Source: Morinoia aosen
Taxonomy: Eukaryota > Arthropoda > Malacostraca > Amphipoda > Talitridae
Assembly (NCBI GenBank): GCA_030386875.1
Contig: CM059562.1
Location: forward strand, 73,096,201 to 73,160,200
DNA: 64,000 bases
Reading direction: 5' to 3'
The position numbers were made by a program, and so were the translations under genes. Below are positions 12,509-24,852 of this stretch, piece after piece (within the stretch, counting starts at the first letter, position 1; every line of letters starts with the position of its first letter). The notes below the pieces were generated by a model that saw only the letters and a program-made list of their open reading frames with translations, did not search any database and was not told where the DNA came from.

Positions 12509-14054
12509 GTGAGTAGCCCATGGGAGGTGGCCGCCCATTGGTCGTGACGTTGCTCAAAGGGCATGAGAAAGGGGGAAGAAGGTGCTGGGGGGATGAGGAT
12601 GGGGATGGGATGTGGGGGGGGTCCTCAACCCCACCGGAAATGACGGCATGCCATGCATTCCCTCGTAAAAAAGTACATCGCTTGAGAACATTTTTTAGAA
12701 GGCAGCACCTAGTGACAGTTGCTTGCCAGATCAGTGCTGGAAAAACCGATCACGATTCCGCAGTTACGGAGGCGCCTGCATGCCGGACGTTGTCATGGCG
12801 ATGCTGTAGATGCAGTGCGGAACCGCAGAGTACTCCGAAAAATGTAAATATTTATGACGGGATTGTATAACTGTATTTTAGATCACTCGGAGTGAGTGAA
12901 TCATACTCCTGCAGCAAGGTTGAATTCTCTTTCGAACAAAGACGGGGTAGAGCGATCATATTTTTACTGAAGAATAACGTTAAATTTCGTTAAATTTTTG
13001 TTTTAAAGTGCAAGACACAAAGAACAAGCATGAATTTATCACAAAAAATAAATTTATGTTTATAAAATCAACAATGTCTAAGCTTGACAAACAATGAGCT
13101 TCATTAGAAGTTTTCTTTCGCTCCTACCTTAAACTGAGGTGTTAAATTAACAATAAAACCTATTTTCAGACTGATAGAAACCTATTTAATGTCATCTCTG
13201 AATCGTTTGTAAAAACTCAAAACTAATTTTGCCCCTGAATCAATTTATTTTATGCTTCAAAATCTATAAATACACGCGTTTTCATACGGGAAATGAAGAA
13301 TTTTGCCATTTTTATGGAGTCGACCCGTAGCTGATACCATCTTAATCAGAAAACGAAGGCGCGAAGGATTTATCATAACGTCATCCACGCACATCGATCT
13401 CGGGGCCTTTCTTTTGTTGCTCTCAGAAAGCTTTCAGAGTAACAAAATAATCCTTAACAATTTATTTTGCCGCCGTGAATGGGTCAAAAAGTTAATTAAT
13501 CCCACTTGAAGGAGCTCAAAGCGAGCCGAACAAGAGAGGATTATTGAGGCGAGCTGGAAGGCCTCGGCGATGTCCGAGATGCATCATTGTCGGTCACTCC
13601 ACTGCTAACTCAGGCAGGGTTGTCGGTTTGTATCGTTACAATTTAAACAATTGATTTGCCCCCAATATTACATTATATTAAAAAACAGTATAATATAATA
13701 ATACGGTAGATTCAAATATTATTATCTTTTACTATTATGTACGATGGACACATTTGACGATGCAAAGTTCCACAGTCATATCTGATCTAGACTAAAAAAT
13801 TTTCGTTGTCACTTGGAAACCTTCATTTTAAGTGCTTGCGTAACACTTTGTTCGATCAAATTTACATGACTTTTGCTTTTTAAAATAAAAGCATAATCAA
13901 TTGTTAGCGTCAACTTTTCAAGTTTTACCTAGCAATTAAATGGTACACACGTCTTCTCTCCACCTCACATGGGAAATTTTTCTTGTTTAATTTTATTTTT
14001 CATTTTCCAAATCTTAGTTTTACATCTTGAAGTATTCCATCACAAGACCAGATG

Positions 14055-14200
14055 AAAAAATTCTAGCAAACGCTCACTTTTCAAACCGCATTTTGACACC
14101 ATATCTTTTTCCATCAAACTACAAACAACAAATCTTCGCAAGCGCACTCTTTTCGAATCTCATTTTGACACCATATCGTCTTCCATCATACTACAAGGAG
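14055..14200. repeat. Two-copy duplication of about 72 bp
   Basis: The block CTCACTTTTCAAACCGCATT with TTGACACCATATC is repeated as CGCACTCTTTTCGAATCTCA with TTGACACCATATC. Both copies share a CCATCA-ACTACAA end. The right copy ends next to the candidate exon at 14216. Confidence 0.75.
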
Positions 14201-14215
14201 GCCAAACCCTCACAG

Positions 14216-14310
14216 GCGCGCACAATCTTGGAAAGAATTTTCGAAAAGAATGCCCTGCAGAGTCGCTGTATGCAGAGGCCGCCCGCGCGACCCGCGCTAG
14301 GGAGGAGCCG
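14216..14310 (+). CDS. Candidate internal exon with strong donor
   Basis: The acceptor-like AAACCCTCACAG is followed by 95 bases that end at GAGCCG/GTAAGT, a near-perfect donor. The frame ending in phase 0 is open and reads AHNLGKNFRKECPAESLYAE then AARATRAREEP, an Ala/Arg/Glu-rich helix-like peptide. The island is clearly GC-richer than its surroundings. A minus-strand frame is also open here, so strand is not certain. No family recognised. Confidence 0.3.
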
Positions 14311-14927
14311 GTAAGTTGAGTCACGACTTCAAGATCAAAGAATTGCAAGTCCTTCAAAAATGCAAGCCGAAATTCTGGAGTCCTGAACTTCGATACCGGG
14401 GAAGCGACCGGCTCTTGTGAAGGTGTCGGTCGCGTTGCCTATTCAGTAAAAGTTACATGTACTCATTTTGGAACACTGATGATAGTGCATCTTTTTTTAT
14501 GATATCTAATGTTCACAAATATATTTCCGTGCGCACCAACAAATTCAATATTCACACCTGAATTGCGAATAAACCCAAATTCACACCCAAATCAATTCGT
14601 TGCGAAGAAACGTATTAAAATGTTTACGAATTCAATCCAATGCTCACAAATGATTTCGATGCTTATGTATAAATTCAAAATTTGTTAATAAATTCAAGGT
14701 TCACAAACAAGCTCCTTACTCACATTGAAAGTCACTGTTCACAAATAGATTCCTTGTCCACTCAAAATTCATTTAGAACGGTTTAAAGTTGCAGATTTGC
14801 AAGAGATACATCTTATTAGACAAAGCCATACAACCACATGAAGGTTTGGTTTAATGCAGCCCCTTGCAAGGTGTGTCTGTGCCACCATAGAGGCGCCTTT
14901 ACAGGCATGTTTAACTTCCTGCAAACG

Positions 14928-15023
14928 CGCGCCTTGGCCCAGTGGGAGTGCAGTCCGGTCCGGTTCTGAAAAGTCTAACGGTCGGAGATTCCGAGCGCGC
15001 CGTTCAAATCCGAACGTCCGTGA
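14928..15023 (+). repeat. tRNA-derived SINE head or tRNA pseudogene
   Basis: A perfect Pol III A box, TGGCCCAGTGG (14935-14945), is followed 66 bases later by a near-B box, CGTTCAAATCC (15001-15011). The wide spacing suggests a type II (Leu/Ser-like) tRNA ancestor with a long variable arm. The T and acceptor stems do not pair, so this is not a functional tRNA. It is followed at once by a 45-bp tandem array. Confidence 0.5.
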
Positions 15024-15038
15024 AGCCCTCTGCTAAAG

Positions 15039-15395
15039 ACGACAGAATGAGAATAATGGGGTTATTCTGCGGCGAGGAAAAGTAGCTAAAATGAAAATGA
15101 TTGGGGTTCATTCTGCAGCAAGGAAAAGTGGCAGACGGAGAATAATGGGGAGTTATTCTGAAGTAAGGAAAAGGCAAAGAAATGGGAATAATGAGAGATT
15201 ATTCTGCAGCGAGGAAAATGAAACAGAATGAAAATAAAGGGTTTATTCTGCAGCAAGGAAAATTAGACAGAATGATGGGGGATCATTTTGAAAGAAGGAA
15301 AAGTAGACAGAATGAGAATGATAGGAAATTAATCTGCAGCAAGAAAAAGTCAACAAAATGCGAATGATGGGAAATTATCCTGTAGTGAGCGTAAT
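15039..15395. repeat. 45-bp tandem repeat, 7-8 copies
   Basis: Each unit contains AGAATGAGAATAATGGG, TTATTCTGCAGC and AAGGAAAAG. Successive AGGAAA positions (15075, 15121, 15166, 15212, 15256, 15296) give periods of 40-46 bp. The array begins right behind the tRNA-like head and may have grown from a SINE body or tail. Confidence 0.9.
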
Positions 15396-17159
15396 GTAAT
15401 ACTATTCAAACAAAAGTTTTAGTTAATAGCTGTACTTATTCAAAAGAAATTTAACTCTGAGCATTATTTTAGAACGTCCCTCGAAGGGGGGTAGACGGAT
15501 GAATTGTACAAAAGGTAATCAAGAAAATATGGACAGTTCCGTTAATGAAACGTCGTTAATATTGAAAGAAAGTGTGGCCCACAGCTAGTGAAATGCGATT
15601 GTCTGAAGTCAAATGTATCTCTTTTCGAAGCCAAAAAAAAATTACGCCATTGATAAATTAAGCGTTGTAGCAGAGTGTGCTCAAATTCACGCCAACTGCT
15701 TCTACATTCGTTTATCGTTAAAAATTGGATGAAGTGCTCAAGAATCCAAATAAGAAAAGAGCGCTAAATTGAAAGACAATTCTTTCTGTACAAATTTTGC
15801 TTCGAAATCAACGAGTGGAATGTAAATTAGAGCAATATTTTTAATGATTGACAGTAATGCTGATGATAAAATTATATGTTACATAGAGCCCTAATATATT
15901 ATGCATAAGAGCAGATGATACAAGATGAGTCTGCAGTTTGCAATAATCTCTGGTATAATGAAAAGAGGCCTCTGTCCATCAGGAACAGAATTTCACAAGG
16001 CTCTGTTACATCGTAAACTGCTACGAGTTCCTTATAACAGACAGGTTTATCGTCATCAATCCTGACAACTGCTCCTTCAGTGTATGGTAGGCTGGGTTCT
16101 TATCAGAAGCAGACCTTGTGTAAACAAAATGCTGGAAGCTTTAATGCGTTTATCGTGAAATCTACTTTGAAGTCGTCTTTTTATTGTACTACGGAAATGG
16201 CTGAGAGCGTATTCTTTACCGACAAATGAAATCATCAGGTTCCAGCGCTGACTTCTGTAAGGTTGGTCGTGAGTTGGTGACTTAGAGAATTTCGGCGACT
16301 CATAGAAACGCAAATTAAATTTATTTATAATATAAAAGAAAAAATTATTAAATTAACGAATATTTATTTTATTTTCACGAACATAATGTTAATGAATGTT
16401 ATCGGATTTCAATTCATTTTCTTATGTATTTGATGTGTATAAGAAATAAATGTGTAGTAAGAATATGAAAAAACGGGTAAGTAACCTTAAACAATCACTG
16501 TACTTGAAACTGCAAATTCTCGAACTGTATCTCGCTTTGATTTCAAAACACGTTACGGGGAAAATTTTACAAAGTATTACTGAGAATGAAAATAGTTAAA
16601 GGGGAAAAAATCGTACACGTTCGAACACTTTTCACAAAAGTGTAATATTTTAACCACCCCACAGTTTAATACTCGGAGGAAAACAATCACCTGCTGTAGA
16701 TGAAACTTGAAGACCACGACGCTCACTGGCCAGAGCTGTGCGCACCCTCCTCACTTTGTACCTAAAATGATCGGTCAAGTCCACCTACACATTGTGAACT
16801 ACGAGCTTGACTAGCATGGTACAATTATACCGCACTATGCAATATTGTACGCCCTCGAGTAAAACGTTCTTAATTTCCCGTTTGTGTACTAAACAGTACA
16901 CAAAAACACGCAGTACGAAATGAAATTGAGAAAAAAAATCCAGTTTATTTATGGTCTGTTTATCTTTATTCTACCTAAATTTCAGACGCCTTCCAATCAC
17001 TGCAACGCAGATTTTGTTTGTGACACATCAATTTGTCCTTATTCCCGGACACTCAATCGATAATTTTTGCAACTACGGTTTTGCCCCCAAGATATTGGCT
17101 CCGCCCTCGACAAACACTCGCTGCTGCTCCGACTAATAAGCTCATTTCTTGCATTCCAG
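15396..17159. other. AT-rich stretch, no clear gene
   Basis: No supported gene or repeat. A 78-codon minus frame at 16077-16313 has no splice support. The end of the stretch supplies the strong acceptor of the next feature. Confidence 0.5.
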
Positions 17160-17307
17160 CGACAGGGCACAAGTCGATGCAGAAAACAGGTTGGCAGCAG
17201 AGCAGAGAGGCTCGGGCTGGTATGCATGGAATGAGGTCTTCCGTGGGCGTGATGCTGGAGGAGGCTTTGACGAGGTCCGAGATTTAGATGAACCTTATCT
17301 GGGCTGA
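17160..17307 (+). CDS. Candidate terminal exon with strong 3' splice site
   Basis: One of the best acceptors in the window. A CTAAT branch-like element near 17134 is followed by a pyrimidine-rich tract and GCATTCCAG ending at 17159. The next 148 bases are open in one frame to TGA (17305-17307) and read RAQVDAENRLAAEQRGSGWY, then AWNEVFRGRDAGGGFDEVRD, then LDEPYLG. This is strongly charged and Gly-rich. A second frame is also open for about 40 codons. No family or signal sequence recognised. It could end a plus-strand gene that includes the exons at 12441 and 14216, but the linkage is inference. Confidence 0.4.
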
Positions 17308-17725
17308 GGGACTACAGCAAAACTGAGGCATGAAACGGGATTGGAAGATGATTCCACGTTCAAATTTTGGTGAGTAGCAGTATTGGGGAATATTGTAATT
17401 TGATGGTTAAAATTTGAGGCAAAAATTATTCGATTGTATGGTGGATCGTATTTAGATATTATGACAAAAAAAGGTCATAGATCGTTATTTTTCATGAAGT
17501 TATCGAAAGTTTTTATAGTACGGTAGGAAATTAATCATTTAAAGATATAAAACTACATTTAAAACTAGATAGTCTGCTGTTACAAGTCAAGCAAACTACA
17601 AACTTCTATAAGCATAATTATAATTCAAGATCCGAATTCATAAATAACAAATAATGATAGTTTAGTGATAAAATTACTAGTGTTTCATCAACTTCATTTT
17701 CCGCTGTGCCTTACTTTTTCACATG

Positions 17726-17933
17726 TACACCAGTTAATACTCCATTTTAGAAATTTCAGTGGGTAAAACCACATGCTTTTATCATATCTACACTTATTAG
17801 TGCTTGCTCTCAGAATGTAGCACATCACACCAGTTAGTAACCAGTTTCCCCAATCATATCTGCACTAGTTAATGCCCCATTTTAGCAATTTCAGTGTGTA
17901 GAGCCACATGCTTTCATTATATCTACACTTATT
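17726..17933. repeat. Two-copy repeat flanking the SINE insertion
   Basis: A block of about 72 bp, containing ACCAGTTAATACTCCATTTT, AATTTCAGTG and CATATCTACACTTATT, occurs at about 17726-17797 and again at 17862-17933. The second copy ends exactly where the SINE begins. Confidence 0.8.
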
Positions 17934-18205
17934 GTCCTCATCGTAGCCGAGTGGTTGAAGAACCCGCCCTTCCGTGAAGGTGTCGAGAGTTCGAATCCCG
18001 GCGCTATGCGGCGACTTTCTCCGTTGGGTCTAGGCGAAAAACTCAAAGCACAATACCCCACTCTACCCAGGTGTCAGAAATGGGTACCGGTCTTGACCGG
18101 GTAAACCGTCATGGCGTCTTGGAGTTAGTTTAAGGCATTTGAAAAACTTATGTACAAGGTGATATGTATCAGGCTTGATTGGAAATAAAGCATCCTTAGA
18201 TGCCG
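17934..18205 (+). repeat. tRNA-derived SINE
   Basis: It contains a perfect A box, TAGCCGAGTGG (17944-17954), and a perfect B box, AGTTCGAATCC (17988-17998), spaced 44 bases apart as in a type I tRNA. The D-arm-like GCCGAGTGGTTGAAG resembles Ser/Leu tRNAs, but the acceptor and T stems do not pair, so it is not a tRNA gene. A unique body follows with the palindrome-rich ACCCAGGTGTCAGAAATGGG, then TACCGGTCTTGACCGG, resembling the conserved central domains of invertebrate SINEs. The 3' boundary is approximate and no target-site duplication was found. Confidence 0.72.
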
Positions 18206-18514
18206 ATGTTTTTTTATTAGAGATCGGTTCCAAAATGCAGTCCCTGTCTTTCACTACACCAGATAATGACCACTTCCATCAATAATTATTCCAGCATCTG
18301 GAATCATTTTCTGCGACCGTGCCTGTTAGCTCAAGTTTCAGTTATTTTGGTTAATTTCACTGCCAGACACAAAACGCATAGATTAAGAGCGATCTGTTTA
18401 GTCGCATGACTAGACAGATCACGTCTCACTTGAGGTACATCAACAATTAATGGTACAGCATCAACAGTGTTAAGAAACGCAGAGGTGAATCACACTTCCG
18501 AATTGTGAATGCTC

Positions 18515-18750
18515 TCTCACCACTTTTTGCGAAAGCTTTTGAAAAAGTGCAAATTATTACTTGCCACCTCATACGAGGGTTTGAAAAACTGTAAATGCTA
18601 ACTCACACTTTCGTACGGTGTACAAAAAACTGCAAACAATTATTCACCACCTCTCTCGAGGGCGTAAAAAAATCCCAAATTATTACTCACCGCTTCTCAC
18701 GAGGGATTCTAAAAAACCGCAAATAATTACTCATTATTTCTTACAAGTGC
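18515..18750. repeat. Degenerate ~50-bp repeat, about 5 copies
   Basis: Copies share CTCACCAC/CTCTCACGAGGG, a short A-run and CTGCAAATTATTACT. Read on the minus strand, each copy carries a donor-like GGTGAGTAAT or GGTGAATAAT element. Non-coding. Confidence 0.75.
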
Positions 18751-19971
18751 TTATACAATGAGGCTTGTCTCTTCAGGCTCAATGTGTACTTTTTGGTGTA
18801 ATAGCAACTAACGTTATTAGTATTTCCAGCTCTAAGAAGTATTCAGGAAAATTATAATAATATCACTATAAATGGGCTTTGCCACGAGAACGATTACAAT
18901 GGAATTTTATGTGTGCATTTCGCGTTGACGGTTTTAAAGTCAATAAGTTTTACTAGCACCCCAAAATTTTTCAGTAAAATCCCCTTCATGACGATGAAAG
19001 TTAACGAGAATGGGAAAAATTTAACACTTTCGCTGCAGGAGCTAACGCTTCTTTTAAGCATCCGGCTCCGGATTTGGATGGTGGTATCGAAGGCGGACAG
19101 TTCGACAAGACAATGGTCAGAAATAGCAAGCGATGTGCAGGACGACCAGTGCGTCCTGTCATCACTTGAGAAACAGGAACTAGTCTTCAAGTGTTGCTTA
19201 TCATCTTAGAACTACTTGGAAGTCGGTAAAAATTTTTCTTCTCTGAACTCATGGGTAATAAAAAATACTCCGCGTTTCACAGAATCAGAATTTACTACAT
19301 GACCTCTCACTCAATCTCTTTAAAGAGCAAATAACTATAACGCAGAGACAAACAATGGAATTGAAATGAAGTCTCTACTAATTATTTGTATGACAAAATA
19401 ATACTCCCACGGTGTAAGATGACTTCAAACCATTTATTCGCTGTTAAAGCAGCTACGGTAATCAAAAAATTGACAGATTTACAGGAATGAGAGCGCCCAA
19501 GATTGTTAAATGTTATATGACAATTAACGAAAGACGACCGGGAAGAATGAAATACACTAAACTTGGAAGAAGCGATGGTATACCTTATTGCTAGTACACG
19601 TTAGGTGCATTGCTACGAAGAAGAACTTAGGTCAAAACTTTGTATCGATACCCGGCACTATGCTAGCAGTAACATCAGTTATAGCGTGCACACCAAGATT
19701 ACTCGATACTTTTTCTAATTTACAACAATGGTGCTTTTGTAATGAACATAATATTGCAGAAGAGGTTAATGAATTTAATTCTAATGACAAAAATTGTTAA
19801 ACTATTTTACATTAACTAATTGTATAAATTAATCTCACGTTGCAATTCCTAATCGATTACGTGAAACCCATTAACGATTCATTTTTTTAATTCTATGATG
19901 TCAGCAGCAGCATGGAACAAGTGAGTCTCATCAAAACTTCACTCTATGCTTGAACGATAATTCTGGCAAGG

Positions 19972-20370
19972 TTATTTAAGTCCATTGGCGTTGCTCAGCA
20001 CGGTTTTGTTGCAGTGCTGTGAACGCTGCAAGGCTCGCAAACAAGCGAAAATAAAGCTAAGTCCGAGTAACTTCGCTAACAACCGCCTCCAGCCGAGCCC
20101 AAGCCTTGTAGGGCACACGCTATGTGCTGAAATTTTTTTTCCACGATGCAAATTTTTGGTTTTTGCAGCGCGAGGATTTGTTCGCTTTCTGTTTGAGGCT
20201 TCCTCAGCCCCACGGATTTCCAAGTAAACATAGTGTTCAGGAAAGAGCTCCTTGAAACATACTGTTTTGGGCAAGGGCATGGCAGCGGGAGCGTGTGAAA
20301 ATGACATCTGCACATCGGGAATATTTGTGAGAGCACTGACCAAGATGCTTGTCCGCGTGCCTACACCCAC
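19972..20370 (-). CDS. 132-codon open frame, possible exon(s)
   Basis: A continuous minus-strand frame with an Arg/Lys-rich middle (about residues 55-80) and a Leu-rich C-terminal third. An acceptor-like CCTTGCCCAAAACAG lies inside it, so the true exon may be shorter. A plus-strand frame of 80 codons overlaps it (19985-20227), following GGTTTTGTTGCAG and including CCERCKARKQAK. I cannot decide which strand, if either, is coding. No family recognised. Confidence 0.2.
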   Translation of the reverse strand: MGVGTRTSILVSALTNIPDVQMSFSHAPAAMPLPKTVCFKELFPEHYVYLEIRGAEEASNRKRTNPRAAKTKNLHRGKKISAHSVCPTRLGLGWRRLLAKLLGLSFIFACLRALQRSQHCNKTVLSNANGLK

Positions 20371-21604
20371 GGTGTAAGTGTCCCATCAGATATCTGGTTT
20401 CCTGTGATAACTTTCAGAAATTTGGGAACCGCAACCTCTAATTCTGCATTTTCTCGAGCGCCGAAGATTGCAAGGATTTTTCTCACGCGAACTGCACGTA
20501 GATGGCATCAGATCGCGGGTCATCGGATGCTTCACAAAGATCACCACGCTTGAGCGCGGGATGCAGTTCCGTGAATGAGGCAGAACTCATGAAACACTGA
20601 ATCGAATCACTAAACTGATTTGAAATACCGAAGCGGCCCAGATGTGAATCCCTGGCAACGCCTTCAAACCGTCCAATATAACATAAATAAGCTATTAACT
20701 CTCGTAGTAGACCCAACGTTGAATAACATATCCAAAATTATTGCCATTGAGGTTAACTGGTATTAATTCTTTGATTGATTCTCGATTACCTGTAGATTAG
20801 CTTCCTCGCCTAGGGTAAAATTTCGAGTTGGACTGCAGATCAATGCAACATAACGCCTCCAAAACAAGTATGAACGCAAATACACGCCTAAAAATTTCGT
20901 CTGTACGCTTTCAGGGAGGCAGAAAACGGGCGCCTGTTCAACGCGCTACATCAACTCGTAAATGGTAATTTGAGTGCAACAATAGTACGTGGAACAATCA
21001 TCAATGCTTAAGAATAGATTAATAGAAAATTAACTTTTTTGGTTTAGTTATGTTTTCGAATGAACCATGTATAAGGGATTAAAATTTAAAAATGCATTTC
21101 AACAGAATTAAACAACAAGCGCTCGAAAATTGATTTTTCTGTTTGCTTATCCCCACAAAATGAATTTGAAAAATGCACCATAAAACACTCATGTAAACGT
21201 CAATGTATGTATCTCGTTCACCTGCACATTCAAAAAGGAACCACTCACGCACAGTAAAAACTTACTCTCAGAAAATTTTCAGTAAAATTCCAAAAAACTT
21301 GTCATTTGACTAAGTTTTTACAAAGTGCCCTCACTCCTCTACTCTAGCTCATGATGCAAAACGACAAAGAAAGCTCCAAAATAACTCGTTGGTATGACGA
21401 TTTTGAGTGAGAAACAGGCCAGCTTGTGGGTACAGAATTTTGATTAAAAATCCCCAACACTCCCACAGTTGAAAGAGACCAACCTCACCAGAAAGTCAGT
21501 CTGTGTTTTTTGGTCATAGCCATCGCAAGAGCTGCAGCGCAGCCTGGATTCCCATGCGATGAAAAATGTTCCAGAAAAAGATAATGGGATCGTAAAAAAG
21601 TTGA

Positions 21605-21705
21605 GCCCGTGCCTCCGAGGTCAAGCTAGTGCCCAGCGTCGTGGGAAGGTGCCTCTGGACACTCGGCCCGCGTTACCATTATAGTCCACTGATACCGCAA
21701 GCCAG
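21605..21705 (+). CDS. Candidate exon with strong donor
   Basis: An open segment after an in-frame TGA (21602-21604) ends at GCCAG/GTAAGC, an excellent donor. It translates as ARASEVKLVPSVVGRCLWTL then GPRYHYSPLIPQA, with two bases left over. The 5' edge is uncertain because no strong pyrimidine tract precedes any of the AGs near 21620-21645. A minus frame of 70 codons also spans the island. Confidence 0.22.
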
Positions 21706-24180
21706 GTAAGCGCAACTCTCGCTCTTCATAAATGCCTCTTAACCTCCTGGCAAGCCGCTGTGCTTTTCGATATGGGCGTGAGCATTTTCTAGGAGGCGTA
21801 AGAGTTTTTTCGTCATTGAAGATATACGCTGAGTACACAAGAGAGGAACTGAAATGGGTTCATCCATCGCCTAAGCATTAATGCTCGCTCTCGCTAGGAT
21901 GACAAGGATCTAGCGTAAGATCGTTACCATAACCAGTGCGCTGGTGTTGCTAAATTCCGATTCACAAACGAGGCTCGAACGGAAATCAGTAACTTTTCTC
22001 CTTTACTGCTCAACGCTCGGTCTTTCTTTATCCTATAAACAAAAAACTGTTGATCGAACAATTGTGATTGAGTTCAAATATTCGTTATCAATGACCATGT
22101 CACGTAGATAGTGAAGCAGCACAAATACCAAAATCGCTGATATTAATATTTTCAGCTCTCCTATAATGATGATGATAATCGAAAAGTTTCAAATAATTAA
22201 TGCAGTATAGAACAATTAAACAGTTTAAATTCAGTTAATCTTAAATTTACAGGTCACATTCAACATCGAGTGAAAGGCTTCAATTGTTTTACGACATGAC
22301 TTCCATGGCGCAGTCGTGGCTGTCGCAGTAAAAGAGAGAAGTTTTGCTGATGCAGACGATCCAGAAGTAGCAGAGGAGCTCGTGTCTCATGAGGAAACAA
22401 TCAAGCAACATTGATACGCTCATAACGGTCTCAGTTTTGTTGATGGGGGGTGGCCGCGACGAAAGGTAAACCTGATCACCAGCAACAAGTGCCGATACCG
22501 AGGAGTGTTAATTTCTCCCCTTATGCAGTGTGTGTTCATAAAGTTGTTCATCTCATAAGTTAATGAGTATAAGCTTCTAAAGGAGCAATGAGTTGTAAAT
22601 GCCATCGGCTTATAAAGGTGTGTAGTTCAAAGTATCCTTGTCTAAAATTGTTTTCTTTCTAAGTGTAGCCGAAGGTTGATGAGTTTCACGGCGCACTCGA
22701 TGTGGAACCGAAGCTGAGTTCCTACATTTCGTAAGTAGTCTTTGATCTATAAACTACGGCTTGCATGCAGTTCACCTGCGTCACGGAGTTGCAAGTACAA
22801 TAAAATTCCATTTTTTAATGCGCTATGACAGCCAAATGCGGGACTATCAGAGAAACTTGACACAACTTTGGGTCTTAACTCAATTCTAACTTCTCAAATT
22901 GTCTTAATTCTGGATATCTAAGCGTTTTTGGCTATCAATATTTAACCTAAAAACTAAATACTTTCTTACGCGTGTGCCGCAATCAACTATTATAAAACCA
23001 CCGCCAAAACCACTATTAAACCAATACCGCTACAACTAGTCTGAGTACTGTAATCATATTCTTCCTTAATATTGTTATCATTATTATAATTATTATTTGC
23101 AATAGTATTAATGGGATAAAAGATTGTAAAACTGAAACATCTCGCCACTCGTAATCGCACAGGATGCTGAACCATCATCTCTTTGTTTCCTCCCGCAGCT
23201 CGGTGCGATCAGCGTTCTTGTAGGTTACATCATCACGTCCTATCGGTGCTCCTGCACTTACATCGCATTGTCACCTAGTAAGGTGCTTCTGTACATATTG
23301 CACTATAGGGATTTCTCATTACGTATTCCATTGCATGCACTTGAAATGAAATCAAATAATTGGTGACTAGGCATTCTGAAAAATTAGTAGATACGACTGA
23401 TGCAAAAACAGGTATCCGAATGAAAAATGCTGACGTCTTTCAACTTCAGCACATGTTACTAAGAGTGTATTTGATGGAAATTAAAATGATTCACCTGTCC
23501 TAGCGTCCTTCCACTGCCAAAATCGATCGTGTTTCTCTTATTTTAAGCAAGAAAAAATCATTATACCCATACTAGCGTAACCCACTATTGAAAATGACGG
23601 CAAATTTTCTAACATTTAATAAAAACCACAACCATCATACATACATCAGCGCACCCTACTTCGTCAAAAATGACGGGGATGCTCTACCATTCGATACGCA
23701 GTAAACCCCGCATAAAAAGTACGTTATCACAGCCTCAAATCTGAGGAAAAGAGCGCTTCATGTCCCGTATAACGCGCACAACAGATGCAGTCACGGGCCA
23801 GAAATGCTGTGCTCCCGATCGTGTCTGTCGCAAGGAGAAAGCTCGCGCTGATGAGTAACCTCCCGTAGCGGTGTTATGAGTAATGGATGACGCCTTCAGA
23901 GCCGCCAGATCTGCACACAAAGCCTTCTAAGGCTTCTCATGCACCTGTTGTTGGTGATGAATTTGTCCTTCAAAATGCATGCCATTGATGTATATCGAAT
24001 AGAGGTGGAATTATCATTTGTTTGGAAAATTGAGATGGTGATTGTGATCTCGACTTAAATGAAAGCTTAAAAGACAACACAGTTGTAATCTCGAAGTAAT
24101 CCTGAAAACGTCAAAGACAACACAGAGCAAGAAAATTTTTTGTTGATAACGTTCACGTGCGAGAGATATGAGTAATTCAC

Positions 24181-24304
24181 TCCCGTACGCCCGTGCGTAA
24201 TGCGTGAAGCACGCATTGCTGCGCTCGAACTCGACGGTCATACCATCGCTCTGACTCATGGACGACGACCCTTCCAGCCGACCTCCTGCTTCTGTAGCAC
24301 CTTG
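24181..24304 (-). CDS. Candidate exon beside a ~45-bp repeat
   Basis: On the minus strand an open frame begins after TAG (24305-24307) and reads about GATEAGGRLEGSSSMSQSDG, then MTVEFERSNACFTHYARAYG. A weak donor GGGA/GTGAAT lies at its end; otherwise the frame runs on to about 24014 into AT-rich sequence. The upstream DNA is a degenerate repeat whose units carry CTTACAG or CTGACAG, which resemble acceptors. Tentative. Confidence 0.18.
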
Positions 24305-24660
24305 CTATCGCTGGCCTGTCAGTTCTTCTGATTATATCGCACCTTCGTACCGCTGATCTGTAAGTTCTACTGTTTCTGTAGCATCTTCGTGCCGCTGGTC
24401 CGTAAGTTCCTCTGCTTGAGCAGTTCCTTAAAGTCACCTGCCCTCAAGTTATCCAGCTTGCTTGCAAAAAGGCCTTGTTGGAGTCGTCTGCCCGTAAGTT
24501 CTCCAGTTTATGCACTACCTAAACAGTCGCATGCCCGCATGAACTCTCGCTTTGTATGGGATTTAAGAATCGTTTGCCGTTAATATTCTAGTAAGAACCT
24601 ATCTTCCGTACAGGATTTTGGACTCGTCTGATCATAAGTACTCTTATTCTGAATGGGATT
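24290..24660. repeat. Degenerate ~45-bp repeat
   Basis: Units contain TTCTGTAGCACCTTCGT, CCGCTGGTCCGTAAGTTC and variants. The period is clearest between 24290 and 24430 and decays to the right. Non-coding overall. Confidence 0.65.
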
Positions 24661-24747
24661 ATGGAATTGTCAGGCTATAAGTAACCGCCGTCAATGCAAT
24701 CATAGATCGCCTCCCTGAAAACAGTTCACTAGAAAAACCAGCACCGG

Positions 24748-24852
24748 TAGCAGCAGAGTATTGTCATCAAGTGACGTATATTGAGTATATTGAGTAATAG
24801 CAGAGTATTGTCCTCAAGTGACGGTAGCAGCAGAGTATTGTCATCAAGTACA
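24748..24852. repeat. Short three-copy repeat
   Basis: Three copies of GTAGCAGCAGAGTATTGTCA plus TCAAGTGACG with small changes. The middle copy is preceded by TATTGAGTATATTGAGTA. Confidence 0.8.

Noticed and set aside
12520-12870. 116-codon plus-strand frame in GC-rich DNA
   Set aside because: It begins just beyond a consensus GTGAGT donor and its composition is low-complexity; more likely intronic or chance.
17937-18010. Functional tRNA-Ser/Leu gene
   Set aside because: A and B boxes are intact, but acceptor and T stems do not pair and a SINE-like body follows.
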